Source: Bacteroidales bacterium UBA5507
Lineage (GTDB): Bacteria > Bacteroidota > Bacteroidia > Bacteroidales > Lentimicrobiaceae
Assembly (NCBI GenBank): GCA_002426195.1
Contig: DIOT01000047.1
Span: 310,705-374,704, forward strand
Direction of reading: 5' to 3'
DNA length: 64,000 nt
Shown here: positions 53,260 through 63,800 of the stretch, piece after piece
How the letters are laid out: the number at the start of each line of letters is the position of its first letter
Position numbering within the stretch: position 1 is the stretch's first letter
The notes under the pieces: model-generated
Databases searched by the model: none
The model's input: only the letters and a program-made list of their open reading frames with translations
What the model was told of the DNA's origin: nothing
Translations under genes and position numbers: made by a program

Positions 53260-54990
53260 ATGCACTATATCACACACACAATCAGAACCTTACTCCTCGT
53301 ATCTGTCATTTTATCCGTTTCCTCCTGCAAAAGGAGTCAAAAGATCGCTTTAGAGCAGGAATCGATTGATAGAATAGAGCAAATGCCAAACCTTCCTCAG
53401 CCTCTCAAAATAATTGACTGGAAGAAGAAAGCTCTCCAATATGATAGTCTTGTTTTTAACTTCAGCAATACCACTCCATTTGGCCCATTAATCTGGTTAG
53501 ATAGTGCCGGTCGCAACTTTAACCAGGTAACTTATGGTCTTTATACAGTTATCGGAGATGTACGACAAGGATCGAAAAACTACAACGGTGAATTCCACGA
53601 AGCGCTTACTTCCTTTCAATCACTCATAAGTGCAGGCTTGCTGGGCATTGATAAAACAAACCAGGATGGTTTCAACTATGTTAAAATGTCGCAGAACTAT
53701 TTTAACAGTGCTACAGGATGGAACATCATGATGAATAATACAAATCCCGAAGTTGCTATGGCAGGTGGCGGTTATGGACGCGATTGGTGGTACGATGTTT
53801 ATCCCAACGTTTTGTATTATGCTGTTGCAGACATATTCCCCGAAGTGGAGAACACAGAATTCATACAACGTTCGATAGCCGAAAAATTCTACAAGGCTGA
53901 TTCTGTCCTTAAAGGAAACTACGATTACTCTTATTTCGATTATGCACAAATGAAGGGTATGAACAACAACATACCTCAACAACAGGATGCAGCCGGTGGA
54001 CATTCATGGGTTATGTATTCGGCATGGGAGAAGTTTGGCGATAAAAGATACCTTGAAGGAGCTAAAAGTGCCACTGAGGCACTCCTTAACCAGGAGGAAA
54101 GCCGGTTTTATGAAATCCTGCTTCCATTCGGAGCTTATACTGCTGCCCGCCTCAATGCAGAAGAAGGCACCAATTACGATGTAAAAAAGCTTCTTGAATG
54201 GACATTCGACGGTTGTCAGTCAAAGGACGGCAGATATGGTTGGGGTGTAATTGCTGAAAAGTGGGGTGATATGGATGTGCATGGTCTTCAGGGTAGTATA
54301 ACCGATGGAGGCGGATATGGATTCTTCATGAACTCTGTTGCAATGGCCTGGCCATTGGTGCCTATGGTAAAGTACGAACCAAAATTCGCCCGGGCTATTG
54401 GAAAATACATGCTCAATGCTGTAAACGCCTCCCGATTGTTCTATCCCGATCAGGTGGCCGATGATCATCAGGTACTTGCAAAAAAGAAAGATATTGTTGA
54501 CGGAATAATCGGTTACGAAGGAGTTCGAAAAATTGACGATTATAATTATGAAGCATTAAAAGGTAAATCACCTGTATCAACCGGCGACGGTCCTAAATGG
54601 GTGACAGGTCAACCTGAAGAATCAGTATTTAGTTTATACAGCACTGCTGTGGCCGGTATTTTTGGGGCAATAGTTACTCCAACAAATATTGAAGGCATTT
54701 TACAACTTGATTGTAATATCACCGACTTCTACGGAGAGAATAAGTATCCTCAGTATCTGTTCTATAATCCTTATGATGAGGACAAGGCCATAGAATTCAA
54801 CACTGAGTCTGCTTCTGACCTTTATGATATCCTCACCCGATCATACATCAGGGAATCATCAAATGGCAAAACGGGCATAACTATCCCGGCAAATAATGCT
54901 GTATTGATGGTTGTTCTTCCTGATGGCAGCAAAGTCACATCGGATGGCACACGACTAAAAGTAAACGACATTGTTATATCCTATAAATAA
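53260..54990 (+). CDS. Lipoprotein of unrecognised family, possible carbohydrate-active enzyme
   Basis: The product has 576 residues with a lipoprotein signal (LSVSSC, Cys23). Its body aligns along its length with the N-terminal half of the protein at 60842-63982. Shared motifs include QMPNLPxPL, GIDKxNQDG (Asp131), DWWYDxxPNV (Asp175), ARxNAExGTNYD, NASRLFY and NxTDFYGxN. Helix-rich repeats with aromatic-acidic pairs suggest an alpha/alpha-toroid as in several glycoside hydrolase and lyase families, but no family is assigned. Its place directly upstream of susC supports a surface or periplasmic glycan-degrading role. Confidence 0.7.
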   Translation: MHYITHTIRTLLLVSVILSVSSCKRSQKIALEQESIDRIEQMPNLPQPLKIIDWKKKALQYDSLVFNFSNTTPFGPLIWLDSAGRNFNQVTYGLYTVIGDVRQGSKNYNGEFHEALTSFQSLISAGLLGIDKTNQDGFNYVKMSQNYFNSATGWNIMMNNTNPEVAMAGGGYGRDWWYDVYPNVLYYAVADIFPEVENTEFIQRSIAEKFYKADSVLKGNYDYSYFDYAQMKGMNNNIPQQQDAAGGHSWVMYSAWEKFGDKRYLEGAKSATEALLNQEESRFYEILLPFGAYTAARLNAEEGTNYDVKKLLEWTFDGCQSKDGRYGWGVIAEKWGDMDVHGLQGSITDGGGYGFFMNSVAMAWPLVPMVKYEPKFARAIGKYMLNAVNASRLFYPDQVADDHQVLAKKKDIVDGIIGYEGVRKIDDYNYEALKGKSPVSTGDGPKWVTGQPEESVFSLYSTAVAGIFGAIVTPTNIEGILQLDCNITDFYGENKYPQYLFYNPYDEDKAIEFNTESASDLYDILTRSYIRESSNGKTGITIPANNAVLMVVLPDGSKVTSDGTRLKVNDIVISYK

Positions 54991-54999
54991 GGTAAAAAA

Positions 55000-57900
55000 A
55001 TGAAAAAGCTTCTTTTTCTATTTCTGTTTCCAATCATCTCAGTGTTACCTGCCAGTGCCCAGCAAGCATTACAGGGAACCGTAACTGATGCCGAAACCGG
55101 TGAAACACTGATTGGGGTTACTATTATGATTCAAGGCACAACCCAGGGCACCATAACCGACATTTATGGAAAATACCAGTTACAGGTTCAACCGGGTTCA
55201 ATAATTGAATTCTCCTACGTTGGTTACAAATCCGTTCAGGAAACTGTTGGGAATCGAACCACAATCGATATCTCACTCGCACCCGAGGCCGTTTTAATGG
55301 ACGAAATTGTAGTGGTTGGATATGGTAGTGCAAAAAAACGAAACGTTTTAGGAGCTGTTACAAAAGTTGACTCTAAGGAACTGACAAGAATCCCGGTTGC
55401 CGGTCTCGATCAGGCATTGCAGGGAAGAGCAGCAGGCGTTCAGGTTACACAAAATACCGGGGCACCGGGTGAAGGTGTTTCTGTCCGCATCAGAGGTGCA
55501 GGATCAATATCATCAAGCAACAGTCCTCTTTACATTGTTGATGGAATTCCAACAGCCGATGCTCTCAACATTTTATCACCGTCTGATATTGAAAATGTAA
55601 CAATGCTTAAAGACGCATCAGCAGCAGCTATTTACGGGTCACGTGCTAATAATGGTGTTGTCCTGATAACAACCCGAAAAGGGAAACAAGGTAAGCCAAG
55701 AGTGAGTTATAACGGTCAGTTTGGATTTCAAAGAGCAACAAGGCTCACTCCCATGGTAAATACTGCCGATTATATTACTGCATATAATGAAGCTGCAACC
55801 AATGATAACAAGTACCTGCCTCCAAGCCTGCAGAGATCACTCATTACAGCTGAGCAAACCACAGGACTTGCAGATGTAAATTATCTTGAAGAATTATTGC
55901 AAACTTCTCCCATAACCTCACACGAAATATCAGTATCGGGGGGAAGTGAAAATACCAACTATATTATTTCAGGCTCATTTTTCGATCAGAACGGTATAAT
56001 CAAAAACACAGGCTACACAAGAGGAACCGCCAGAATAGAAGTAGATTCCAAAGTGAGTAAATGGCTTACCACAGGAATCAGTATGCTTACAGGATTCTCT
56101 GATAATGACATTATTGGCAGTTCAGGTGACGGTTTTGGAGGCAATGGAGGCAGCGTGGTCCGATACGCATTCTTCAGGAACCCTGCTATCCCGGTTAAAT
56201 TCCCTGATGGAAGATTTGTTGACAGACCCGCTGAGTATTTCGGCGCCCAGGTTTATGATTCATATTTCGGCGACGGATACAATCCGGTTGGAATGGCCGA
56301 ATATAATGACAACAACATAAAAGCCGACAGCTATCTTGCAAAAGCATGGTTTAAAGCACAAATATCAAAAGACATTTCTTTTACTACCAACTACGGAATC
56401 GACTACAGAAATGCACAAAGCCGCAGATTCAATCCAACATGGGGTACCGACAACAGGATAAATGCAAGAAACAGCCTGGCTGTATCAAACGAGCGTGTTA
56501 ACAACTGGACTTTAAACACGGTAGCCAATTACGATAAAACATTTTCCGATAAGCACAATCTTTCAGCTATGCTGGGTTTCGAAGCTATTAAAAATCATGG
56601 CAAAACGCTGTATGCAACCGACTCTGACTTTCCCATTGAACAGGAAGAACTCCTGTATATAGGCAATGGTATTGGAATCAAAACCACATCACAAAACGAA
56701 TGGTCTTCAACTTTAGCTTCCTTCTTTGGCAGAGTAAGTTATGATTTCAACGAAAAATATTATGTTTCAGCAACCCTTCGCCGCGATGGCTCATCAAGGT
56801 TTACCGGAAATAATAAGTGGGGCAACTTCTATTCCTTCTCTGCAGGATGGTTAATGAGCCAGGAAGAGTTTCTCAAAGATGTACAATGGATTGAAACACT
56901 CAAATTGCGTGCAGGTTATGGAGCTATTGGAAACCAGGAAATTGGACTATATGCATACAGTGATAAAATTTCTCCTTATTTCAATTATCCATTCGGAGGA
57001 ATTTCAGCAAGTGGATATGCACAAACATCACTTGGAAATGAAAACCTCAAATGGGAAACCAGTTACCAGTACAATGCAGGTGTAGATGCAGAACTTTTGA
57101 ATGGAGCATTTGCCGTATCAGTTGATTACTTCTACAAAGTAACAGGCGACATGCTTGTGAAAGCACCAAATCCCCCATCTGTTGGGGATGCCGAAGCAGC
57201 CTGGATAAACAGCGGCTCAGTGCTCAACACAGGAGTCGAGCTCGAAGCAACCTACCGCAAAGACCTCAAAGACTGGGGGTATTCAATCGGAGGAAACGCT
57301 ACATTTCTTCACAATGAAGTCTTAGAACTGGATGCAGCCCTGTTCGGCGGCAGAGTTGAAACAGGAATCTATGCCACACGTACCGAAGTAGGACAACCAA
57401 TCGGAGCATTTTACCTGCTTGAAATGGAAGGAATCTTCCAAAATGAAGCTGATGTGTTATTATCTGCATTCCAGGGAAATAACATAAAACCCGGTGATGT
57501 AAAATTCAAGGACCAGAATGGCGACAACCGAATTGATAATAATGACAGGGTATATATGGGAAGCGCAATCCCTAAAATCTTTGCCGGTCTCAACCTGTCT
57601 GCCTATTACAGGCAATTTGATCTCGCGCTATTTTTCCAGGGCACATCCGGCAATAAGATTTATGTACAAATTAACCAGGACATTGAAGGTTTTTACAGAG
57701 GCTTTGCAGTTACTCAACGATATTTTGATGAACGATGGACAGGTGAGGGAACCTCTGACACCCAACCAAGACCGGCATGGACAGCCAAATCCAATAATGC
57801 GCGGCCTTCATCAAGATTTCTTGAGGACGGATCATACCTCAGGCTTAAAAATGTGCAGCTGGGATATACCCTTCCAAAAAAAATACTCAACAACATTGGA

Positions 57901-58086
57901 ATTGGCAATGCAAGATTCTATGTATCGGCAACCAACCTTTTTACGCTCACAAAATATTCCGGATTGGATCCTGAAATGACAGTTAGTGACAACTCACGTG
58001 GCGAAGGTGACATTGCCAACGGCATTGATTGGGGAACATATCCTTCCGCAATGACATTTATGGTCGGTGTAAACATTAACTTTTAA
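55000..58086 (+). CDS. SusC/RagA family TonB-dependent outer-membrane transporter
   Basis: The 1028-residue protein has a signal peptide (about 1-21). A carboxypeptidase-regulatory-like domain (about 22-100) contains GTVTDAETGETLIGVTIMIQ. The TonB box/plug region opens with DEIVVVGYGSAKKRN and includes GRAAGVQVTQNTGAPGEG and AAAIYGSRANNGVVLITTRKG. A long beta-barrel ends GVNINF. It imports oligosaccharides across the outer membrane with its SusD partner. It starts 9 bp after the lipoprotein gene and 11 bp before susD. Confidence 0.97.
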   Translation: MKKLLFLFLFPIISVLPASAQQALQGTVTDAETGETLIGVTIMIQGTTQGTITDIYGKYQLQVQPGSIIEFSYVGYKSVQETVGNRTTIDISLAPEAVLMDEIVVVGYGSAKKRNVLGAVTKVDSKELTRIPVAGLDQALQGRAAGVQVTQNTGAPGEGVSVRIRGAGSISSSNSPLYIVDGIPTADALNILSPSDIENVTMLKDASAAAIYGSRANNGVVLITTRKGKQGKPRVSYNGQFGFQRATRLTPMVNTADYITAYNEAATNDNKYLPPSLQRSLITAEQTTGLADVNYLEELLQTSPITSHEISVSGGSENTNYIISGSFFDQNGIIKNTGYTRGTARIEVDSKVSKWLTTGISMLTGFSDNDIIGSSGDGFGGNGGSVVRYAFFRNPAIPVKFPDGRFVDRPAEYFGAQVYDSYFGDGYNPVGMAEYNDNNIKADSYLAKAWFKAQISKDISFTTNYGIDYRNAQSRRFNPTWGTDNRINARNSLAVSNERVNNWTLNTVANYDKTFSDKHNLSAMLGFEAIKNHGKTLYATDSDFPIEQEELLYIGNGIGIKTTSQNEWSSTLASFFGRVSYDFNEKYYVSATLRRDGSSRFTGNNKWGNFYSFSAGWLMSQEEFLKDVQWIETLKLRAGYGAIGNQEIGLYAYSDKISPYFNYPFGGISASGYAQTSLGNENLKWETSYQYNAGVDAELLNGAFAVSVDYFYKVTGDMLVKAPNPPSVGDAEAAWINSGSVLNTGVELEATYRKDLKDWGYSIGGNATFLHNEVLELDAALFGGRVETGIYATRTEVGQPIGAFYLLEMEGIFQNEADVLLSAFQGNNIKPGDVKFKDQNGDNRIDNNDRVYMGSAIPKIFAGLNLSAYYRQFDLALFFQGTSGNKIYVQINQDIEGFYRGFAVTQRYFDERWTGEGTSDTQPRPAWTAKSNNARPSSRFLEDGSYLRLKNVQLGYTLPKKILNNIGIGNARFYVSATNLFTLTKYSGLDPEMTVSDNSRGEGDIANGIDWGTYPSAMTFMVGVNINF

Positions 58087-58097
58087 AAATCACGGTT

Positions 58098-59591
58098 ATG
58101 ATAAATATAAAACAAGCCGGCAGGAAAAAAATTAAAGGATTGACCTTCATAGTAGTATCATCCTTTATGCTTTTATCATGTGAAAAATTCCTTACCGAAG
58201 ACCTCAAGGGAACCTTTTCATCCGATACATTCTACCAGAATGAAAAGCAGGCAATACAAGCAATAAACGGAGTTTACCAGGCAATCTCTTTCAGCGACCC
58301 CGACAATAAACTGTGGGTCTTTGGCGACGTTGCATCAGATGACGCAGTAAAAGGAGGAAATCCCGGCGACCAGGCCGAAATCAGTTATATAGATGACTTT
58401 ACAGCTGACGCGAACAATGGAATTTCAGGAAACTACTGGTCATATGCTTATGAGGCAATCTCCCGTGCCAATAATGTCATTGCCAATGTGCCGGCTATTC
58501 AAATGGATGAGGAACTTAAAAACCGGATTATTGGTGAGGCCAAATTTATCAGGGCCTTCATGTACTTTAACCTTGTCAACATCTATGGTGAAGTACCTTT
58601 AAAGCTACAACCACAAATTACACAGGAGGCCATTCATGTTCCTTTAAGCAGTGTTGAGACTGTGTATACTCAAATTACAACCGATCTCACTGAAGCATCG
58701 GCAGTATTACCGGTTTCCTACGGAACATCAGATATTGGAAGAGCCACTAAAGGAGCTGCCTTTGGAATGCTGGGTAAAGTAAGTTTGTACAGAAATCAAT
58801 GGAATGATGCAATCAATTGGTTCCATCAGCTTGAAAACCTTGGAATTTACGGACTACTGGATGAATACGGCAACAACTTCAAACTTGAATTTGAAAACAG
58901 CGAAGAATCAATATTCGAAATCCAGCACCTTTCGGGACAAACTCCACAGGAAGGCAACGCCCTGAACCAATGGTTTGCCCCGTCGCATGAAAGCGGATAC
59001 TACTTTAATGCACCAACGCAGGAACTGGTAAATGCATTTGAAAGCACCCAGGATGGTACCATTTTCGATCCACGGCTTGATGCAAGTATTGGACGCGATG
59101 GACAGCCATGGTTAAACGGAGAGCCCTTCAGTGCCGGGTGGTCACCAACAGGATTTCTCACAAAAAAGCACCAGCAACCATTATCCGAAATATCAGCCTC
59201 TCTTAAAGGAGATGGCGATATCAACTACATCTATATGCGCTATGCCGATGTATTGCTCATGAAAGCAGAGGCTTTCGCAAACACTGGCCAGGCAGATTCT
59301 GCATTGTCAAACTTAAATTTAGTACGGCAGCGTGCAAGGAACAGTTTTGAAGGAACACCACCTGCAGATTTACTTCCGGATATAACGGCTACTGACTCAT
59401 TCACACTGTTGCAGGCAATAAGAAATGAACGAAGAACCGAACTGGCTCAGGAATTCCACCGCTTTTTCGATTTAATGAGATGGGGCAAAGCCATTTCAGA
59501 ATCAGCACTTGGGGCAAACTTCAACTACGAAACCAACAGATATTTACCAATTCCACAGTCTGAAATTGACCAAAATCAGGCAATTCCCTAA
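58098..59591 (+). CDS. SusD/RagB family outer-membrane glycan-binding lipoprotein
   Basis: The 497-residue protein has a lipoprotein signal (MLLSC, Cys28). The body shows SusD features: NEKQAIQAINGVYQAI, ARANNVIANVPAIQ, GEAKFIRAFMYFNLVNIYGEVPL and the C-terminal NERRTELAQEFHRFFDLMRWGKA. SusD forms a lid over SusC and binds the glycan. It directly follows susC. Confidence 0.97.
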   Translation: MINIKQAGRKKIKGLTFIVVSSFMLLSCEKFLTEDLKGTFSSDTFYQNEKQAIQAINGVYQAISFSDPDNKLWVFGDVASDDAVKGGNPGDQAEISYIDDFTADANNGISGNYWSYAYEAISRANNVIANVPAIQMDEELKNRIIGEAKFIRAFMYFNLVNIYGEVPLKLQPQITQEAIHVPLSSVETVYTQITTDLTEASAVLPVSYGTSDIGRATKGAAFGMLGKVSLYRNQWNDAINWFHQLENLGIYGLLDEYGNNFKLEFENSEESIFEIQHLSGQTPQEGNALNQWFAPSHESGYYFNAPTQELVNAFESTQDGTIFDPRLDASIGRDGQPWLNGEPFSAGWSPTGFLTKKHQQPLSEISASLKGDGDINYIYMRYADVLLMKAEAFANTGQADSALSNLNLVRQRARNSFEGTPPADLLPDITATDSFTLLQAIRNERRTELAQEFHRFFDLMRWGKAISESALGANFNYETNRYLPIPQSEIDQNQAIP

Positions 59592-59644
59592 TAAATAAAT
59601 AATTATTAAGTAAACCATGTTTAATCACTAAATCAGTAACAAAA

Positions 59645-60715
59645 ATGAAAAAACTATCAAATTACCGAATCCTTCTGGTCATTATGATGATCATTAGTTC
59701 AACCATGGTCTTTGTATCATGTAAAGACGACGACGACGATGATATCCAGGAAGGCGACAAAACAGCACTAAATGCACTTATTGCAGATGCTGAAGCAATT
59801 GCCAACTCTGCAACAACTGCCGACTACCCACAAGCTGCCATTGACAATTTCAAGTCAACTCTCAATACAGTAAAGACCTCAGCTGCAGGAGTATTAACAC
59901 AAGCACAGATTGATAATCTTGTAACTCAGCTTACTGAAGCTATGAACACATTTGAATCACAAGCCTACGGATTTATCGACGAAGACTTGTATCTGACAGC
60001 AGGATGGCACTTTGACGAAGGTACGGGTACTACTGCCACTGCATTTTCAACCACTGCACATGTTGCAACATTCAAGAGAGGCAGTGTTGCTGTTCTTGGT
60101 GATGCAGCTGAAATGCCGACATGGGTTGATGGAGTAAAAGGAAAAGCAATACATTATAATCAGGGTGCACACCTTGAAGTACCTTATACAACAGCGTTCC
60201 TACCTACCAACCTGACTATCTCAGTATGGGTTAAACCTGATGAACTGTATGAAAACAACTATATAATTTCTCAGAACTACTGGCAGGGATACAAATTGCA
60301 GACACAAGGTGGTGGAAAGCCATTCTTTACTTACAAGAAAGTTGATGGTGGAATTATTGATGCCGATAATGAAACCGATAACTCTATCAGAGAAGATGAA
60401 TGGAACCATATCGTTATCACCCTTGATGGTACTACTAAAGAACTTAAGTTCTTTGTTGACGGAACACTTACCAAGACATGGACAGAAGAAACCAAGGGTA
60501 TCGGACCTTTAACACAAACACTTACCGAACCTGATCCACAACCGTTTATTATTGGATGTGTTGCTACCGATGCAGAACTTGCAGCTAACTTCATGGAATG
60601 GACTACAGCCGAAAACCTGGGCTATTTCAAAGGAGTTATCGATGAACTTAAAATTTATAACATTGCACTCAGCGATGGTCAGGTTGCGAAACTTTACAAT
60701 GATGAGAAGCCATAA
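59645..60715 (+). CDS. Surface LamG-domain lipoprotein with FIVAR-like region
   Basis: The 356-residue protein has a lipoprotein signal (MVFVSC, Cys27) followed by an Asp-rich stretch. A FIVAR-like helical segment occupies about 38-105 (LNALIADAEAIANSA, TQAQIDNLVTQLTEAMNTF). A concanavalin/LamG-like jelly roll occupies about 115-350, with GWHFDEGTGTTATAF, ISVWVKPDEL, WNHIVITLDGTTKELKFFVDG and FKGVIDELKIYNIALSD. It occupies the usual SusE/SusF position and probably binds glycan at the cell surface. Its LamG region resembles that of the protein at 60842-63982. Confidence 0.85.
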   Translation: MKKLSNYRILLVIMMIISSTMVFVSCKDDDDDDIQEGDKTALNALIADAEAIANSATTADYPQAAIDNFKSTLNTVKTSAAGVLTQAQIDNLVTQLTEAMNTFESQAYGFIDEDLYLTAGWHFDEGTGTTATAFSTTAHVATFKRGSVAVLGDAAEMPTWVDGVKGKAIHYNQGAHLEVPYTTAFLPTNLTISVWVKPDELYENNYIISQNYWQGYKLQTQGGGKPFFTYKKVDGGIIDADNETDNSIREDEWNHIVITLDGTTKELKFFVDGTLTKTWTEETKGIGPLTQTLTEPDPQPFIIGCVATDAELAANFMEWTTAENLGYFKGVIDELKIYNIALSDGQVAKLYNDEKP

Positions 60716-60755
60716 AGACTCTGGTTTTGTGTGTTAATATTTGAATTGGGAAGAT

Positions 60756-60801
60756 GATCCGGAGACGCTTTATTACAATAAAGCCATCTGGATCTTTTCT
60801 C
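60756..60801 (+). terminator. Imperfect hairpin between the LamG lipoprotein gene and the last gene
   Basis: GATCC...CTTTATT (60756-60774) pairs with AATAAAG...GGATC (60777-60794) with internal mismatches, then TTTTCTCTTT. It may end the susCD transcript or reduce read-through into the final gene. Confidence 0.5.
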
Positions 60802-60841
60802 TTTATTCTGATTACTTCTATTTTACCCTAATCCACCTAAA

Positions 60842-63800
60842 ATGCGAATTAAAGATTATTTCCTCAGGGCATTTCTGATATTTTTTGCAGCAATAATATC
60901 ATCAGTTGCTTATAGTCAAACAGGTCAAATCAGCATAAGCCGCATTGGCCAGATGCCGAACCTGCCATCTCCGCTAATTATAAAGGATTGGGATGCTGTA
61001 ACAGAAGCTTATGACAGTTATGTTTTCGACCTTGACAAAACAGGTCAATACCTGCCATTAATAAGAATCGGAAGTCAGGGTCAATTTAACTATCCCGATA
61101 ACACCCCAATTTTTCTCGACACCTATGTTGGAGGCAATAATCATCTCAATGTGGCAGAAGCAATCAACATAATGCCTGCAATTATCGGGGCGTCATTGAT
61201 TGGAATTGACAAAAGCAATCAGGACGGACATAACTGGGTTGCAATGACTAAGGATTTTTACAATTCGCGGAACAACCAGAACGTATATCTTAACAACTAC
61301 TCCACATCATCGGGAGGCGATTGGTGGTACGACCTCATGCCAAATGTTTACTTCTACCAGATGAGATCCATATACCCGGATGGAGTCCCTGAATTCGATG
61401 ATCAATTCATAACAGTTGCTGAACAGTGGCTTTATTGTGTAAACCAACTCGGTGGCAGTTCAACACCATGGTCAATACCCGACATGAATCACCGCGCATT
61501 CAATCTAATCACAGGACAGCCAAACTCCTCTGGAGTTGCTGAACCTGAAAGTGCCGGAACAATTGCGTGGCTTTTGTATAATGCATGGCTTAATACCGGG
61601 AACAGAAAATATATCGAAGGAGCACAACAAGCCCTCGATTTTCTGCAGGGATGGCAAACAAATCCATCCTATGAACTCCAGTTGCCCTATGGTACACTCA
61701 TAGCTGCAAGGATGAATGCAGAAAAAGGGACAAATTATGATATTAACAAAATGCTGAACTGGTGTTTCAATCGCGGACCATTACGGGGTTGGGGTGCCAT
61801 AGTCGGAAACTGGGGCGGATATGATGTTTCAGGATTAATAGGAGAAGCAAACGACACCGGCAATGATTATGCATTTGTAATGAATGGCTTCCAGCAGGCT
61901 GCCGCATTGGCACCATTGCCAAAGTATGATAAAAGATATGCACGGGATATCGCTAAATGGATATTAAACATGGCCAATGCCAGCAGACTATTTTATCGCA
62001 CTGAATTACCACAGGAAAACCAGGACTCTTATGAGTGGTCTTTAAACAATGATCCTCAAGCGGTTATTCCTCATGAATCAATGAAAGAAGTGTGGCTTGG
62101 AAAATCGCCCTTTGCACGTGGTGACGCAATTAATGGAGGATGGGCAGCCACAAACCTCTCTTTATACAGCGGATCAAGCGTGGGATATCTCGCTGCAGTT
62201 ACTGACCATACCAACATCGACGGAATCCTGCAGATTGATCTGAACAAGACAGACTTTTACGGACAAAATGCACTTGCCTCCTACCTGTATTACAATCCCT
62301 ATAACATATTACAGCAGGTTAACGTAACACTTCCCGAAGGCACGTGGGGCGTGTACGAAACGCTTACCGAAACCATCTTAACTCCCATGGTTTCCGGTCA
62401 GTTGCAATTATCGTTACCTCCGGGTGAAGCCCGACTGATAAGATTATATAATCCGGATGTAACTCCCGTACAGGCAGGTTCTAAACTGATGGCCGGAGAT
62501 GAAATTCTCGACTTTAATTACCTGTATGATTTCACCGCGCTACCACGGATCAAGGGACTAGCCATTGACCAAAATCCGGTATTGACAAACTCCACATTTA
62601 TTGCATACTGCACTGCAGAAAATACCCAGCCCGGGACTCAAACACTATACACGTGGTTTATTAATGACACACAGGTTGCAACAGGAACCAACAGCCAGCC
62701 ATCATTAACTGCCCCTGCAACCGAAGGTATGTTCACACTAAAATGCATGGTATTATCGGGAGGCGTAACAATTGAGGACACACTGCACATTCATGCAGTA
62801 AATATTATACCTGTGCCCCCTGTAGTCACAGGAATACAATCAGAAACACCATATACAGCTGCCGGTGGAACCAATATACTAACAGCACTTACAGAACCCG
62901 CACCCGGGGAAATCCTGTCATACACATGGGACATAAGCGGTGGCACCCTAACGCAGATTACTGAAAACAGCGTTAGTTGGCAAGCACCCGAAGCAGCAGG
63001 CGTCTACTCAGTAGACGTTGTGGTAACCAACCAGGATAACGCTTCAACAACAGTATCGGGGAATCTGCTCGTAAAGGATACCGGCATGGAAATAAAGGAC
63101 CCGATAATATGGTATCCGTTAGATTATAACGAACAAAACTTTAGCCGGAACGATTTCCATGCTGTAAGACAGGGAGCAACAAAAACCGCAGATGCACGGC
63201 TTATTCCCTCCCTTGCGGCCAATTTTACTCAAGGATCCGACATTATATACACGCCAAACAGGCCAGAACTGAACTTTGAAAATGCTGTGGCCATAAGTTG
63301 CTGGATAAAATGTGAGCAACTCGGCTCGGAACGATATATAATATCACACGGGTCATACCAACAGAGATACAAACTGTCGGTTACCCCCGAAGGATATATC
63401 CGGTGGACAATAAAAACATCCACTGGTATCACTGATCTTGATGGAAGCTTTGTTATTGAACTTGATCGTTACTACCACGTAACGGCAGTCTACACCGGGT
63501 ACTCAACGGAACTCTATATTGATGGCGTTTTGGATTCATTTGATGAATATTCAGGTATTTTGCAACAAGCCGATAAAAATCTCACTATAGGAAGAGTCGA
63601 CAATACTGAAACTCTATACTCATGGAGGGGAGCTATTGATGAAGTTAAAATATGGGATACAGAAATATCGCCTCTGCAGATATCGGAATTAAAGAACCAA
63701 TGGGCCACAGGTTTAGGTGATAAAGAAATAGAAATCTCATCAACCGTATGGCCTAATCCATCAAACGGCAGTTTCAGGATAGAGCTTAGCGATACCCATA

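Noticed and set aside
57518..57979. 153-codon plus-strand frame
   Set aside because: It is an out-of-frame shadow within the susC barrel region, with unnatural composition.
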